A DNA stretch of 64,000 nt from Ottelia alismoides (taxonomy: Eukaryota > Streptophyta > Magnoliopsida > Alismatales > Hydrocharitaceae). The position numbers and the translations under genes are program-made. A model generated the notes under the pieces. It searched no databases. It worked only from the letters and a program-made list of their open reading frames with translations, and was not told the DNA's origin. Numbering within the stretch: the first letter of the stretch is position 1; every line of letters starts with the position of its first letter. The stretch lies in assembly GCA_037367405.1 (NCBI GenBank), contig JAZKJV010008883.1:1550001-1614000 (forward strand), read 5' to 3'. Shown here piece after piece: positions 37,139 to 49,535 of the stretch.

Positions 37139-38864
37139 ATCTCAAGATTACATGTAATCTCAAGGTTACTTGAAATATTCTCATGATAAAGAAGAAGGAG
37201 AGAGAGAGAGAGAGACCTTCCATTAAGGGGCGGACGGCCACCACATTGGCTCCCACCATGGCCATCGACTCGTGAATGGAGTGGATTCTTCTTTCTCTAT
37301 TAATCTTTATTAATGTAAACTATTACCACCAAATCTTTATTCATAGAATTATTTTATCAACAAATTATCATCAAATAATTTCATTTTTTTATGAAAATTG
37401 TAAATATATCATCAACAATTATGAACCATATTCATCCATACAAAATTAAATGTAAAACAGACTTACATTTAATTGCACAATGTGAATCCAATTTACGTTG
37501 ATTTTGTTATTGTGAATCTTATTTCACAATCAAGTCTCTCTAGGATAATATGGATCACATCATTATTATCTATATAATGGATAATATTATCCACATTAAT
37601 CATATTCAAGATAATTAAATCTAATTTAGTTGTCTTAGATGTCTCAAATTATTCATGTTAATTAAATATAATTTAATTATCATTATTTCTCTTTCCTTTT
37701 CAATACTTAGATATTATCTAATGGAACATTCCTTGAACTCTTTCAAGGATAATGTGCCTCCTCCTTGGATATTTGGAGATAAGAACATGGCCATTGTATA
37801 CGTGTATAATGACTTGGAATGTGAGATTTAGTCTCATTTCCCGATATAGAGGACTCCTCAAAGATGTTTGATCATGTCAGACATGATACCCTATCTTCTC
37901 GTTGCATTTGAATCCTATTCAGATCCAACAATTGGACTAAGATTGAATAACGAGAATTAGTGGAGTCATTAAAATCCAAATCCATTTCATCACTCTGTCG
38001 GAATGGAAGACTCGTGGTATGCAATCGTTTAAGATCACATCACCCTCGAGTATTCCTAATACCCATACATCTTGCATACTGGAAGATCATTACTATATAC
38101 TAGAAGTTCATATCTCTTTTGAGGATTTTATCTTTATGTTTCTCAGTTGATCATTGGGAGTTGGTATCGATCATATGTTTTCCAAAAGCATATATCATAC
38201 CTACAAATCTTGTACTACTTCCAAAGTAAGATGGCCATCAACACACAAGTGTATAGACCTGACTAGGTCATCAAGGTAGAGAACATGCATGATCTCTTTA
38301 AGAGATTGTATTATTTATATGTACTCGTATGCACATCAACGCACAAGTGTATAGTTAGGTCATCAAGGTAATGTTTTTTCAAATGTACATATTTTGATAT
38401 ATAATAATACATATGTCTCCGATCAGAGGATGTGTGCCTATACATGACAGTATATGACATAGATTTTAGTTATCTCAGTCTTGCTAATTCAACTCATTGA
38501 CTTAACTCATGTGACACCTCCGAATCTCTATTCTTAAGTAGAGGACCTGCATCAAGGGATAAATCATATGCCAACCTTTGGAGTAAGGATTGTCATCTCC
38601 TTCTCGGGCAAGATTCTTTCTTGGTAATCACTTGACAACGTTGTTGAGTCATTAATCTAACTCTTTATATATACAATCATGCACAAGCCTTTATTATCCA
38701 ATCTTTGGATCAACTAATGTATGATATCAAGATGGTCATGGTACATAATCCTAATTGTACTAAGAACCTATTATACAAATTAGTTGATCTTCATTTTAGA
38801 TTAAGGAGTGATGTGCAATATCATTTATTGCATAATGGCTCATTGTGGGCTCACATGTCCAACA
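37139..38864 (-). repeat. Truncated extra LTR of the copia-C family
   Basis: From about 37165 this follows the copia-C LTR from its GA repeat (5740) to its end at 7441, closing with CATGTCCAACA at 38864. The first third of the LTR is missing, so it abuts the complete copia-C end directly. It is in the same orientation as copia-C but clearly diverged from it. Confidence 0.65.
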
Positions 38865-41800
38865 GCTATGATGTGTACAAGACTACACATCTTCCATGTA
38901 GTAGGAGTGATAAACTATTACCAATCTTATTGTGGAGAGAAAACATTTGACTATAGTTATAGGGAACTCCAAGTCTTATCTTTAGATACCTAATTGATAA
39001 TTAAGACTAGTCTTAGTCTATGGGGGTTGTGATTTCCATATATATGTGTGTGTGTATATATATATATATATATAATTTGACTCAAAATTTTCAAATCCAA
39101 TGAGGATAATAGAAATATTATCCTGGCTATTTTTCCATATTGAATGGTTGTGAATTGTGAGCTAAAACATGTGAGAAGCAAAACACTACAACTGTTTCAA
39201 CAAAGTCGAGTATTGATTGCATAAGACGCAACAACTTCATGATATGCATCTACTATTTCCATGAGATATGCAAGTTTGTAATAGACTGACATAGTCTCCG
39301 ATGGCAAATTGAGTAATCTGATCAGCACATGATTGTGACTTTAAGAGTAATCCATGAATGGCTTCAAGGTCTAGTTCAGACCATTGAACATTTGCAATAA
39401 ATTTTATTTTGAATTATATCATTCGATTATCTGAAATAAAATATAATTAAGTTTTGAATTGTAAAGATCCCTCAGTAAAAATAGGGATATGTACCATAGC
39501 CATCTTGATATCATAAAGTTGTGGATCTAAAGAGTTACATCAAGGACACAACTGCATCGTTAAGTGATATTCAAGAAGAATCTCTAGCCTGAGAAGAGGT
39601 GCCAATCTTCTCTAAAGATTGATATTCGATTAACACTCTTGATGCACATCTTCTGTATAGGAATAGAGATTTAGAGGTGTCAGACGAGTCAAGTTAAACG
39701 GTTAACTTGAAGAGATCGAGATGCTAAAGACCCATATCTTACTCTATTGTGAATAATCATCCATTCTTTGCCTGGAGACGGATACACATCTATATATCTG
39801 ATTGTGGACATATGGCAAATCAATAGGCTGATAGTCCGGCAAGGTCTATATACTGACGAGCTGGTGTGCATGCAAAGGAATATGAGATGTACGATCTCTC
39901 AAAGTAATCACACATGTTCATAATTTTTGAATCGAAAGACATGATCTTGCTCATGAGATATTGGGGATACATCAAAGTATATCGATGTCCATCTTATTTA
40001 TGAAATAAGATAAGAATTCAAGAATGTTGATACATGCTTTTGGAAAGTACATGATTGATATTGTTGCCTAATGATCAATTGAGAAATCTATTAACAAACA
40101 TTAGAATGAGACAACTAAATATGAGATTAAATTTCAGGTTATTCAAAGTATTCTAGTATGTAGGTTGCACGAGTTTTGGAAATGCTCGAGATCGATGCGA
40201 ATATTATAGATTGTATACCATGACGTGTCCATCCAAGGGAATGATGGGACCCATTGGATTTTAGTGACTCCATTTTAAATCTAAATGAATGAGATTTAAT
40301 TAGATTAACTCTCAAGTCATAGTACTATATTTTAGATCCAAAGAATTGAAAGTTGATCTAAAAGTGTTCGGAGTCAATTGGGAAATTGGTTCAATATCTG
40401 ATTAAATTAGACAACTCAAAGTGATTTGAATCTTGATATCTAAATATCTAGTCACTTTACATGGTCTATAGAGTTTCTCTGTTATTATATGCAAGTATTT
40501 ATGAATGATGCTAATCAGTCTTGTTTGGATTAAGAGACATAAATTGAGAAATTGATAATCAAGATAATAAATGTTATTACTATTTATTAATTATAAGAAA
40601 AATATGAATATGATTCACATAAGTAGTATTTTATTAATATAGATATAGATTCACGATAACTAATACTAATATGAATGTGAATCATATTTGTTATTGAGAC
40701 CCATGTGAATATTATTCACATAATAAATAATATTAATGTGAATTGGATTCACATTCTTCATTGAAAAAATGTAAATTTGATTTGCGTTTTATTTTTAGAC
40801 TAGTGAATTGAATTCATTAATCGGGAGGACAATTTGTTGATTGTCCCTAAGAAATAAGTAGGAATTATCTTCATAAGATAATTCTGGAATTAGCATGATA
40901 TAATTGATAATTATTTCAAATAATGATTCAATAATTATCATGAGATAATTAGATAATTATCTTAAGTGATAGTTCAAGTGAAAGTGATAATTGGTAATTA
41001 TCATGACAGATAATTCCACAATTATCAAAACTCAAGTCCAAATAAGAATTGAATAGTGAATTGGTTTTTGATGGAGAAAAATCCCCATCATTATCCATAT
41101 ATGGTCGTCCACTTACGGATATAAAGGGAAGGTTGGCCTCCTTTCTTAGTGATTCAATTCAAGCCTCTAGTCCCAAACCCAAGAGGAGAAAAAATAGAGT
41201 CCACCCCCTCTATATCTCTCAAGTGATCGACGTCTATGGTCTTCTCCATCTACACTATGGCCATCCACCATACTATAGCCCCATTATCTCTCCCATTGGC
41301 ATGAGGATCGGTCTTCTTCTCCATTCTTCATGCTTCAGAGGGACTCAAATTTATGACACGAAGTTAGAATATGTAATCTATCTAGATTACATTTGGTGTG
41401 GACAATCGATGGAGAGAATCATCTATTAAGTTTGCGAGAGGGTCATGATTCATCATTTGGTTGTAAGTGCAAGCTTTGTCAGACCAGAATTGATTCATGA
41501 GGTCTCTTCCTTTAGAGACTACACACGCCAAGGTATGAACTCATATCTCTTATAGTTTGTGTAAGTGGAATGGTGCATAATTGGTTCATTAGCAACCAAT
41601 GATATCAATTGACGCATGACGATAGTTTAACCTAAGCAATCCAATTTTTCTAATACATCGTTATTACTTATTTTTTTGTGGTAAAAACCACCATGTGGAT
41701 AAGTTTCGACAGTGATTGAGTAGATGAATGAGGGTGCCATAAGACATTGGGCATGCACTCTTGGGCTCAGTGTAGAACCCTAGAAGGTCACGACTCTAAC

Positions 41801-42586
41801 AAACGAGTTGGGTAACGTATTGCACCTACTTACCCGGTTACGTCCAAAGTTGCTCGGTGGAGTTGGCATGGTTGACATTCTTGACTTCACACATATACAT
41901 GATATTAGGACTCTCATTATTATGTTAGTATTAGCATTATGAGAATTGTTCTGAGATATAGTTCTCCATTCAGGCAAGAATAAAGGTACTTCGAAGTTTC
42001 TCCCAGAAAGGACTATACCAAGTTCCAACGACGTGGAGGCTTGCGGGTGTCATACTCATGTGTGATTATATATAAGAAAAGGATCCGTAGCCTAATACTA
42101 GTAGCTGCATTATACACCCTTTTATGGATTCCAACATGTAATTAACTTAATATAAATGCGACTACATTCATAAATGCTGAAATTAATTAAATAATGCAAT
42201 TGTTGAATGCATGACCTGATGTGATTAAGAATAATCTTGTATAGTTCGGTTTTCTCACCATGTGTATGTTTCCTAAACGAATTTGAGCATACCTTGTTTA
42301 TCGTACACTAATGTTTATTGTTTGTCTTGATCTGTGCAATCATTCATAACAACATCCTCGTGAGATCTCAATGGGTGTAACTGAGCAATAACAGCAACAA
42401 TAGTGACGTGATACTTCCGAGCTTCCATGGAGAAACTTGCACCAAACAGAGTACATGTAGCTTTTGAGAAATTTTTTTATGCATACTTTTCTATTTCCTT
42501 TGAGAGACATTGTAGTGAGGCGCTTTGAGAGTATTTACCATACATTATATAGTTTACATTTGTGTATGTCAAGCCACTCATACATT
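38865..42586 (+). repeat. Inverted remnant of a copia-C family element, then unassigned sequence
   Basis: Bases 38880-38990 are the reverse complement of copia-C interior (about 7930-8010). From about 39375 to about 41650 the sequence follows the LTR in the opposite orientation, for example CATCTTGATATCATA at 39502-39516, with inner parts and AT-rich repeats up to 41030. A TG/TA microsatellite lies at 39043-39073. The frame at 41049-41429 falls within this LTR-like sequence and is not a gene. I see no gene or recognisable element from about 41650 to 42586. Confidence 0.45.
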
Positions 42587-42594
42587 GGTCTATC

Positions 42595-43128
42595 TAGGAA
42601 TGAGCATTGGGGATGGGCCCTTATAGGCCATGCAGGGTCCTGTAGAAGTGCATTTGACTTAGTGGGCTTTGGGTCGGGGACCGATACATAGAAAATTTAA
42701 TAAAGTTTTGTCGAAGCTCGACTTGAAAATGATGTATCAGGCTTTACCCAGTCGGCTCAAACTAGTTACATATGTAATAACAACATTTAATAATCTCTCA
42801 AATTCCTCATTTAATGGAGATACTATCAGCACACTCTTTTAATTCATTATTGGAAAGGGTTAAGATCCAATATTATTGTTAGGAAAGTGTTATATACTAC
42901 ACTACTAATTTGTTATAGGAAAGTCCTTAGGAGCTAGAGGTTCATTTAATACAGTATAATATATTCATATTAGCTAAGATTTTTAGTATGCATGAAAAAT
43001 GAATTACCAAGAAGAACATTGTATATTATACCCTGCCCATTTTAGTTTTTGGCCTTGGGACGGACTAGGTTAAGAGGATCGGATTTCAAGTTTCAGTAGG
43101 GATTGATCCAGCCCAATGCTCATCCCTA
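42595..43128. mobile_element. Non-autonomous hAT-type miniature element (534 bp)
   Basis: The terminal inverted repeats are TAGGAATGAGCATTGGG (start) and CCCAATGCTCATCCCTA (end), 16 of 17 bases complementary. They are flanked by perfect 8-bp duplications GGTCTATC at 42587-42594 and 43129-43136. An 8-bp TSD with TAGGGATG-like ends is typical of plant hAT elements. There is no transposase; it would depend on an enzyme in trans. Confidence 0.88.
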
Positions 43129-43136
43129 GGTCTATC

Positions 43137-44987
43137 CATTAAATTACTAGAGTTGTGGTGTTTGGGCACTTTTTATCCTTTTTATCCTTTATCAAATTAA
43201 ATATATAATTTGAGCTGACTAGACCTAAATTAACTTGATATTTAAGGACTTTAAAATATGACAAATGCATATTTACAAGGTCTCTTAGGTCTTTAATACT
43301 CAAATATATCCATAGTTGATCTTTGGTGTCCTAGGTGAATCGGATCCTTTTGATCGTTCGCATATACAAATATACATGAACTTCTGAAGAATTCCTTAGC
43401 CTATTGCACTCAGTTTAACTGAATTAAAGATCCTAAGACATTAACGGGATCCAGAATAAAATGAGGTGAGGATTCATTCTCTTGATCGTGGTTGATAGCT
43501 CAACCAATAGATAGTCACCTTACTCTGACACTAAGTATGATGAAAAAATTACGGCGCAATATTTCCTCCAGGAACATGCACACGCGCGTACATGTGTGCG
43601 CGTGTGAAACCATCAAAAATGACCAACAACAAATACCCAGATCCACCAAACAAGTCGGATAATCTTCCTTGAGATTATTAAAGTTGAAAAAAAGATCGAT
43701 GTGCCCACAGAACAGGTTAATGCACCCAGCAAAAAGGACAAATAGGTCTACCAACCTTCCACCAAATAGTTTCCTTGCTTCTCTTCTACTGAAAGTATAG
43801 ACAAGTCGAGGGAGTGCCCCATCTGGCTGAGTGATGAGGAGGCAAAACCAAGAAAACCTATTAGTACCTCACATATCATTTGGCTATCTGATATCGAAAC
43901 AAGAAAGAACTGAAGCCAATCAATCACAATCGTTCTAAATCATATCAAGGTTCGATGAGAATCCAAATTCAAGCAAGATTAATTGAATCAACAAAGCGGC
44001 AAGATCTAACAGGAATAGTGGAATTATATTGTTTAGCATTACTACATGAACCTATGAAATCTCCGACAAACAATAGCATAGGGTCCGAGCAGAATGGATT
44101 CTTGTGTTGTATCTTCTTTCGCTGCCACATGTCCTCCACCTTGCAACACATTGTAACAGTATGGTATGTAATTAAAGTTCACACAACAGTATTTGTCTCT
44201 ATGGTTGCCTTATTGGAGAAAAGACTGGGAGATGGAAATGAAGATAACAGTTTGAAGCATGACAGCAGCCCTTTCAACCAAGCATGATAGCCCTCAGAAA
44301 CGAAGAAAGAAACAATCAAAGTGTACGAAATTGACCAATATATAGATCTCAGACTTTCTACTCTATTGAGGTCATAGAGCTATTGCTAGCTAGTCTAAAA
44401 TCTAAATCCTAACTATCGATAGAGTTGCAGATCTAATTGTTACCTTTGATGTAAGGTCATAGATCTATTGCGAGATTATGAAATCTAAATCCTAGTTATC
44501 GATAGTCATCAACCTAACCATATTTGGTAAGCTTTAATGTCCATTCTAAGATGACATGAGTCCTTTTCACTTAAATCAGCTCTAAAATCCCCAGAAATGA
44601 GAGGGTATAGAAGTTTTGCAATTATAGGGAAAAAGTTTGTAATGAACAGCAATTAGATGCTCTAAGCACCTCCTTAAAGCAGTCTGTCAGGTTAAAAGAT
44701 TACTGGGCCCTTTGTGTTCTTGAGGCTGCATTATTGATATATATAAGAAAATGAAATGATAGCAACTGACCAATAAAATTGCAAGCATTTTGCCTGAACC
44801 TGCTTTCCATGCATAACGTGTGTCAAAACTAACATTCAGAAGCTGCAAAAGAACCATCAGGAAATAAGGCTGCCAATGGCGCCAAGAAGCTATATATTCC
44901 CATTATGATACAAATAAAGCCTGAATGCAATACGACAATTGCCTCAGAATAGAATGATAAGCATAGTCCATGAGTGTAAAATAGAAC
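43137..44987. other. Region downstream of SCP2, no gene recognised
   Basis: Several frames of 60-110 codons exist (for example 43955-44287 plus, 43515-43754 minus), but they match nothing I recognise and overlap one another. A short direct repeat with the run ATCTAAATCCTA recurs near 44400-44415 and 44485-44500. Confidence 0.5.
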
Positions 44988-44993
44988 TTTATT
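44988..44993 (-). promoter_or_regulatory. Poly(A) signal of the SCP2 gene
   Basis: AATAAA on the minus strand, about 55 bases past the SCP2 stop codon. Confidence 0.6.
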
Positions 44994-45045
44994 ACTTCTG
45001 CAATCTATATATATACGAACAATTCCTCACTGTGAATACTTCCTT

Positions 45046-45127
45046 TCAAAGTTTTGAGGGCTTTGGAAAGATGTCAGGTGTAAACTTTTGTGCAGCACCC
45101 AAGCTTCCTTTAATCTTCATTGCACCC
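45046..45127 (-). CDS. SCP2: Sterol carrier protein 2, terminal exon only
   Basis: On the minus strand the sequence GATAG ends an intron at 45128, and the exon reads GAMKIKGSLGAAQKFTPDIF followed by PKPSKL and TGA. This is the C-terminus of the small single-domain plant SCP-2, a lipid carrier of the peroxisome matrix. The final SKL is the type 1 peroxisomal targeting signal. The exon starts one base before the first glycine codon, so the last intron is phase 2, splitting an arginine codon as expected from the family (…FIR-GAMKIKG). A poly(A) signal follows. The rest of the roughly 120-residue domain is not found upstream (to the right) in this window. Either the last intron is very long and full of transposons, or the exon is stranded. 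The exon itself is undamaged. Confidence 0.85.
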
Positions 45128-46942
45128 CTATCACCGCACAAAAATAATAGGAAAAAGAACCAAATTAATGGACATGAAGTTAAAACATGTAAAGAACTCA
45201 CTTAAACTGGTTTCCTACATTTACTGATTCACTCAAAGAAGTGAACTCAACTGTGAGTACCCCCATCTAGCACCTAGAAACTATTTATAACTTTTTAAAA
45301 ATGACTTTACTTTATAAAAGGAACCGATTTGAAGCTTATTCTTTTATTTTTTTAAAGCATTCTACCACACAAAGCACCAAGTTCAAGAATATTGCGACTC
45401 CAACAATGTGATTAGAAAAACTACATATGAAATGTATATAAACTATTTTTTATGCAAACAATACCTCTAGTCAATAAATGGGCAAGAGAAAATCACATAC
45501 ATAGAGACAAGCCAGTTGCAGAAAAATATATGCACTTTTTTGTCCAATAGAGTTTACATATTTTATATTTATTTTAGGGATTTGTACACTTGTGACCCTA
45601 CAAACTTTGCCAATAGCACTTGTCCTAACTGTTTATATTTACATGAGTCCTACATTACATTAAGTATTTAAATAAAAAATTGTCTAATACATATAATCTT
45701 ATATATTTTATATATGTAAGTTCATTTATTAACAAGATAAAAGTATTAGTTGAATTACAATCAAACCATACACATTTAAATTTTTTTACATTGAAGAAAG
45801 GTATGAATGTCAAAATAATATTATTAAAAAATTATTCTTCATTAGCCGGCTGACTATTTGGCCAAAGTTATTATTCGGTCACCCCAACAAATAGCATACT
45901 CGGACAGACTAACCAATCTAGTCGAGCGACTGATGCAACCCTGATATAAATTGTGTCTGCTCATGGGTATTTGTTGGCAGTTACAGTAGGCTTTATTGGA
46001 TTCTCTTAATAAAGGATTGACTGAAAGTAATCATGTCATTAAGTGCTTCATTCATGAAATAGAACATCTTTAAAGGTATCATGAAAAAATCTAAAATAAG
46101 GCACAAATAATTTTATAAGTTTTACATGATTTTATTATTTTGTATATATTTCAAATTTTTTTATTTCTTATTATTTTTATATTGATTTTTCAATATGTTT
46201 TTAGGTTTTCAATAAATTTCAAGGTTCTAAAATAGACCAACAATAACAAACTTTATTATATTCTATTCTTATTATAGAATATTAATCTACTGTAACTCAG
46301 CCATGGCTGGTACCAAGCTCGGATTAGTGATGAAGGTTGCGCGTTGATAGCCGATAGTCAACGCAAGAGAGGCAAATTCCTAAAGGGATATTTACATCCA
46401 AAACCCTGAGTAGTTTAGTAATTACTCCAAGAACTATGTGTAATCACGACTTACATGAGAAATCCCGAGTAATGGTTGATGTTCACATGTGTAACCCTCC
46501 GTTACGTTAAGCGTTAGTGCCTAACCAGGGTTGGGTTACCACCTACCATGACCTAGTTACCATATAGATATCAAGTGGTTGGGGTTCGTTGGCGCAAATC
46601 GCACGCCACATGTAGGGTCTCGATGAAAGCTGGTGGTTAAATCAATGAACAGTATGCTTGTGACAAGGTTGAGGTTTAGCCCTCGTCCCGCCCTCGATAT
46701 CGTCACTCCATCCCTCCCGCCTTCGACTCATCCTCTTCATCATCTTCTCCAGCTGAGGAAGAAGTGTCCCCGCCCCAGTTACGCCACCCATCAGTCCCCC
46801 ATCAGTAGGCCCCTCTATCTGATCACCAAGACCCTTCCTCCCACACCAAGCAACCTGAAGGAAGTTGAAAAGGGAAGGTATGTCTTCCCCATCATCTTCC
46901 ATCTAGTCGCCTCTAAATTTCTTCTTAAAATCAAGCTGACCA
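45128..46942. other. Probable SCP2 intron or transposon-filled flank, no gene seen
   Basis: AT-rich, stop-rich sequence. I searched the minus strand for the preceding SCP2 exon (a KMNPQMAFI-like segment) and did not find it. From about 46300 the base composition changes, and from 46630 overlapping frames on both strands resemble the 5' part of the MULE that follows. This area may hold its terminal repeat, but I could not pair it with another end. Confidence 0.45.
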
Positions 46943-46998
46943 TATGGGAATGAAACATGCATGTACATTATATGGGAATGAAACATGCATGTACATTG
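46943..46998. repeat. Tandem duplication, 28-base unit
   Basis: Two consecutive copies of a unit starting TATGGGAATGAAACATGCAT, identical over 26 bases, sit just before the MULE coding remnant. Confidence 0.85.
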
Positions 46999-47029
46999 TA
47001 GGATGGTCTGGTTCGAAAGGCGTGAAGGG

Positions 47030-48733
47030 ATTCTTAGCATTTGCGTCTGGTATGGGGGCTACTTCAAAGAAGGTACGAGGGTACAGTGGTGAAAGGTACT
47101 TGCTGGGAAAGCAAGTCGTAATAGGGACGAACCCGGATTACACGTGTTGGTTCGACATCATCGACGACATTGCAGAAGTTGTTCCATGGCAAGCAAAGGA
47201 CTCCTTGCGTTTGAGTTACAAAGTTCCTAATTCTCATCCTTCCATGTATGAAGTTATCTGATGGTATGATTTTTTACGCCCTAATCGATTATGGTTTAAT
47301 CACCATTTTTCTTCTTCATCAGGTATGCAAAGTTATCAGATGGGAAACATATAATGGAAATGTTTTACTCGCATCAAGATGGGACGTAGATTGAGTTGGT
47401 TGTGGAGTTTGATCAAGATGCAGATGCACTCGCTGCCATGAAAGACAATGCGGATGTAGGCCAAGATCCAATTGCGAGCTTTCTAGGGCATGACATGAGT
47501 GAGACCATAAGGGCATTGGAGGAGTTATTGAAGGTCGGGCATGAAACCATGGAGTCACTGGATTGTATCACTTTCATCAATACTGTTGTGACCAAGGTTC
47601 AGGATAGCAGTATGCGTATGTGTTCGGACATGTCACTGAATACTGAATAAGCGGTTGCGGGGGCATATGCGGGATATATGCGGTTCTATGCGGTTTTCTA
47701 ATTTTTAATTTAAAAATAAATAAACATCTATGAATAAGATTACCATGGAATTCATGTATCTAAGTGGAGTTAAAGAAAATCTAAGGAAAACGGTTCATGT
47801 TAGATAGGTGTGTATATGCTTTTAATTGCCTCATATTTAATCACAAACAACATTTACCATAAAACTTCACATATTAGATGATTCGTATAACAAAACTTCA
47901 ATACACACGCATGCATTATATGGGCAAAACCTCAATCGGCATATATAAAAATATTCGACGATACATTGCATATATTCGTGAAAATAATACATGAAAAAAA
48001 TATAAAACATTGCATATACATAATGGTATAATGCATAACAATTGTATAGAAATGCATGTCATATTCTTACAATTGAAGGAAGGAAGAAGCAGAGCTATGG
48101 AATTAAAGACCTGAATGAGAAGATTGAAAAGTTGGAGCTGTTGGAGCAGTATGCGGGGCATATGTGGGATATGCGGGGCATATGCAGGCCGTATGTGCGG
48201 GGAGGGTGCATAATGCACTGATTCATGAAATCGGTGCAGTCTGCATGCCGTACGGGCATATGCGGCCACATATGTGGCTCGCGCAGCCGATTTCATGAAC
48301 AATGGTTGTGACCGAAGAACCAATGGAATGTGCGCAAGGGGATGGTGTGGAGGGATTCACAGCTCAGGCGATGGATACAGAGGACAAAATTGTGAAAATG
48401 GACATTGACCAGAATAATGTCACAGTGGAGATGGATGTCGATCCCCTATTTGGAGAGCCAATGGATACATTTAGGGAGGCATTGGAGGAGTTGTTGAAGG
48501 TCGGGCATGAAACCATGGAGTCGCTGGATTGTATCACTTTCATCGATACTGTTGCGATCGAAGAACCAATGGAATGTGCGCAAGAGGATGGTGTGGAGGG
48601 ATTCACAGCTCATGCGATGGATATGGAGGACGAAGTTGTGCAAATGGACACAGACCAGAATGATGCCACAGTGGAGATGGATGTCGATCCCCTATTGGAA
48701 GAGTCGGTGGATACATTTGGGGAGAATCAATGA
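47030..48733 (+). pseudogene. MULE transposase N-terminal region, with a tandem 82-codon repeat
   Basis: The first part (47030-47395) has the look of the PB1-like N-terminal domain common in plant MULE transposases: a YSGERYLLG strand, DIIDDIAE, RLSYKVPNSHP and a later HIMEMFYSH segment. One stop and a probable small intron (about 47270-47322) interrupt it. An acidic linker follows, built of two tandem copies of an 82-codon unit beginning EELLKVGHETMESLDCITF. The first copy is at 47513-47592 plus 48313-48478, split by a hAT-like insertion. The second is at 48479-48724. The frame ends in TGA at 48731. It is non-functional. Confidence 0.6.
47593..48304. mobile_element. hAT-like non-autonomous element (712 bp) inside the MULE
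   Basis: It interrupts the first copy of the MULE linker repeat and is flanked by the 8-bp duplication GTTGTGAC (47585-47592 and 48305-48312). The uninterrupted second repeat confirms the break point. The ends CAAGGTTCAGGATAG and, inverted, CATTGTTCATGAAAT match at about two thirds of positions. Sub-terminal repeats of GCATATGCGG type lie near both ends (47655-47690, 48140-48265). Frames inside it are not genes. Confidence 0.75.
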
Positions 48734-48789
48734 CCCCCATCAGTCCCAACCAAACTAATCGCATGTAGTGAGATCAAAAAGAGGTGTTG

Positions 48790-49535
48790 CATTCCCACAC
48801 CCAATCGGTCGACATAAGCGAATCGGATGATTCCGACTTTGTTGATGATACCAGTGAAGATGAGGAAGAACTCGGCGGTCTGTAGTATGAGAATAGCTAC
48901 TATTATCTCTTGGATTCAGATTTAGAGGATGTGGAGGACTTTGAAGGTCGAATATCGAGTAACGACATGGACATTCCAGATATATCAGTTGGATCTGAGT
49001 TCGATGGCCATGATGAATTTAAACATGCTTAAGCACATATTGTTTGAAACATGAGTTCGATGTGAGATATATCAAAAGCGAGGTAATTAGGGTTACAACT
49101 ATATGCAGGGGAGAAGATTGTAAATGGCGAATCCACACATCTAGGCTCCAAGATAGCATGCAATTCTGAGACAGAACTCTGCAATGGAGAGCACAATTTT
49201 TCCTCGGTCAATAGGGTTGGTAATTCATTGGCTTCACAAGAGTGGATTGCGAAGTACATTGAAGCTTGGATCATGGACAACCAAGAGATGACTGTCAATG
49301 CCATATCTCAGTGGATAACCGAGCAATTCCAAACCCGTATACCATACATGAGGCTATGGAGGGGATAAAAGATTGCTTTAGAGGAGATCCATGGCAAGAT
49401 GGAGGAGTCATACGAGAGGCTTCCATCTCTTATTTAGGAATTGAAGAGTCGGAATCCTTCAAGTGTGATTCACTATGAAACTGATAAGTACGATTCATTC
49501 TTACGTGTCTTCATATCTTTGAAAGCACAAAGACA
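48790..49535 (+). pseudogene. MULE transposase DNA-binding region (decayed)
   Basis: An acidic stretch (SDDSDFVDDTSEDEEE, near 48815-48880) leads into a degraded MuDR-type domain. It includes GSEFDGHDEFKHA (48990-49030) and, across frameshifts, YIKSEVIRVTTICRGEDCKW, HEFDV and an EHNFSS-like segment up to about 49220. Then come TVNAISQWITEQFQ (about 49290) and a final KYDSFLRVFISLKAQRQ just before the LINE. In the family this region recognises the element's ends. Stops and frameshifts are numerous. Confidence 0.65.

Noticed and set aside
39043..39073. TG/TA run as a possible special structure
   Set aside because: Ordinary microsatellite.
41049..41429. 126-codon plus-strand frame
   Set aside because: It falls inside an inverted copia-C family LTR remnant and corresponds to LTR sequence near the GA repeat.
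43955..44287. 110-codon plus-strand frame as a possible gene
   Set aside because: No recognisable domain, overlapped by a minus-strand frame, and no splice or promoter support; left unassigned.
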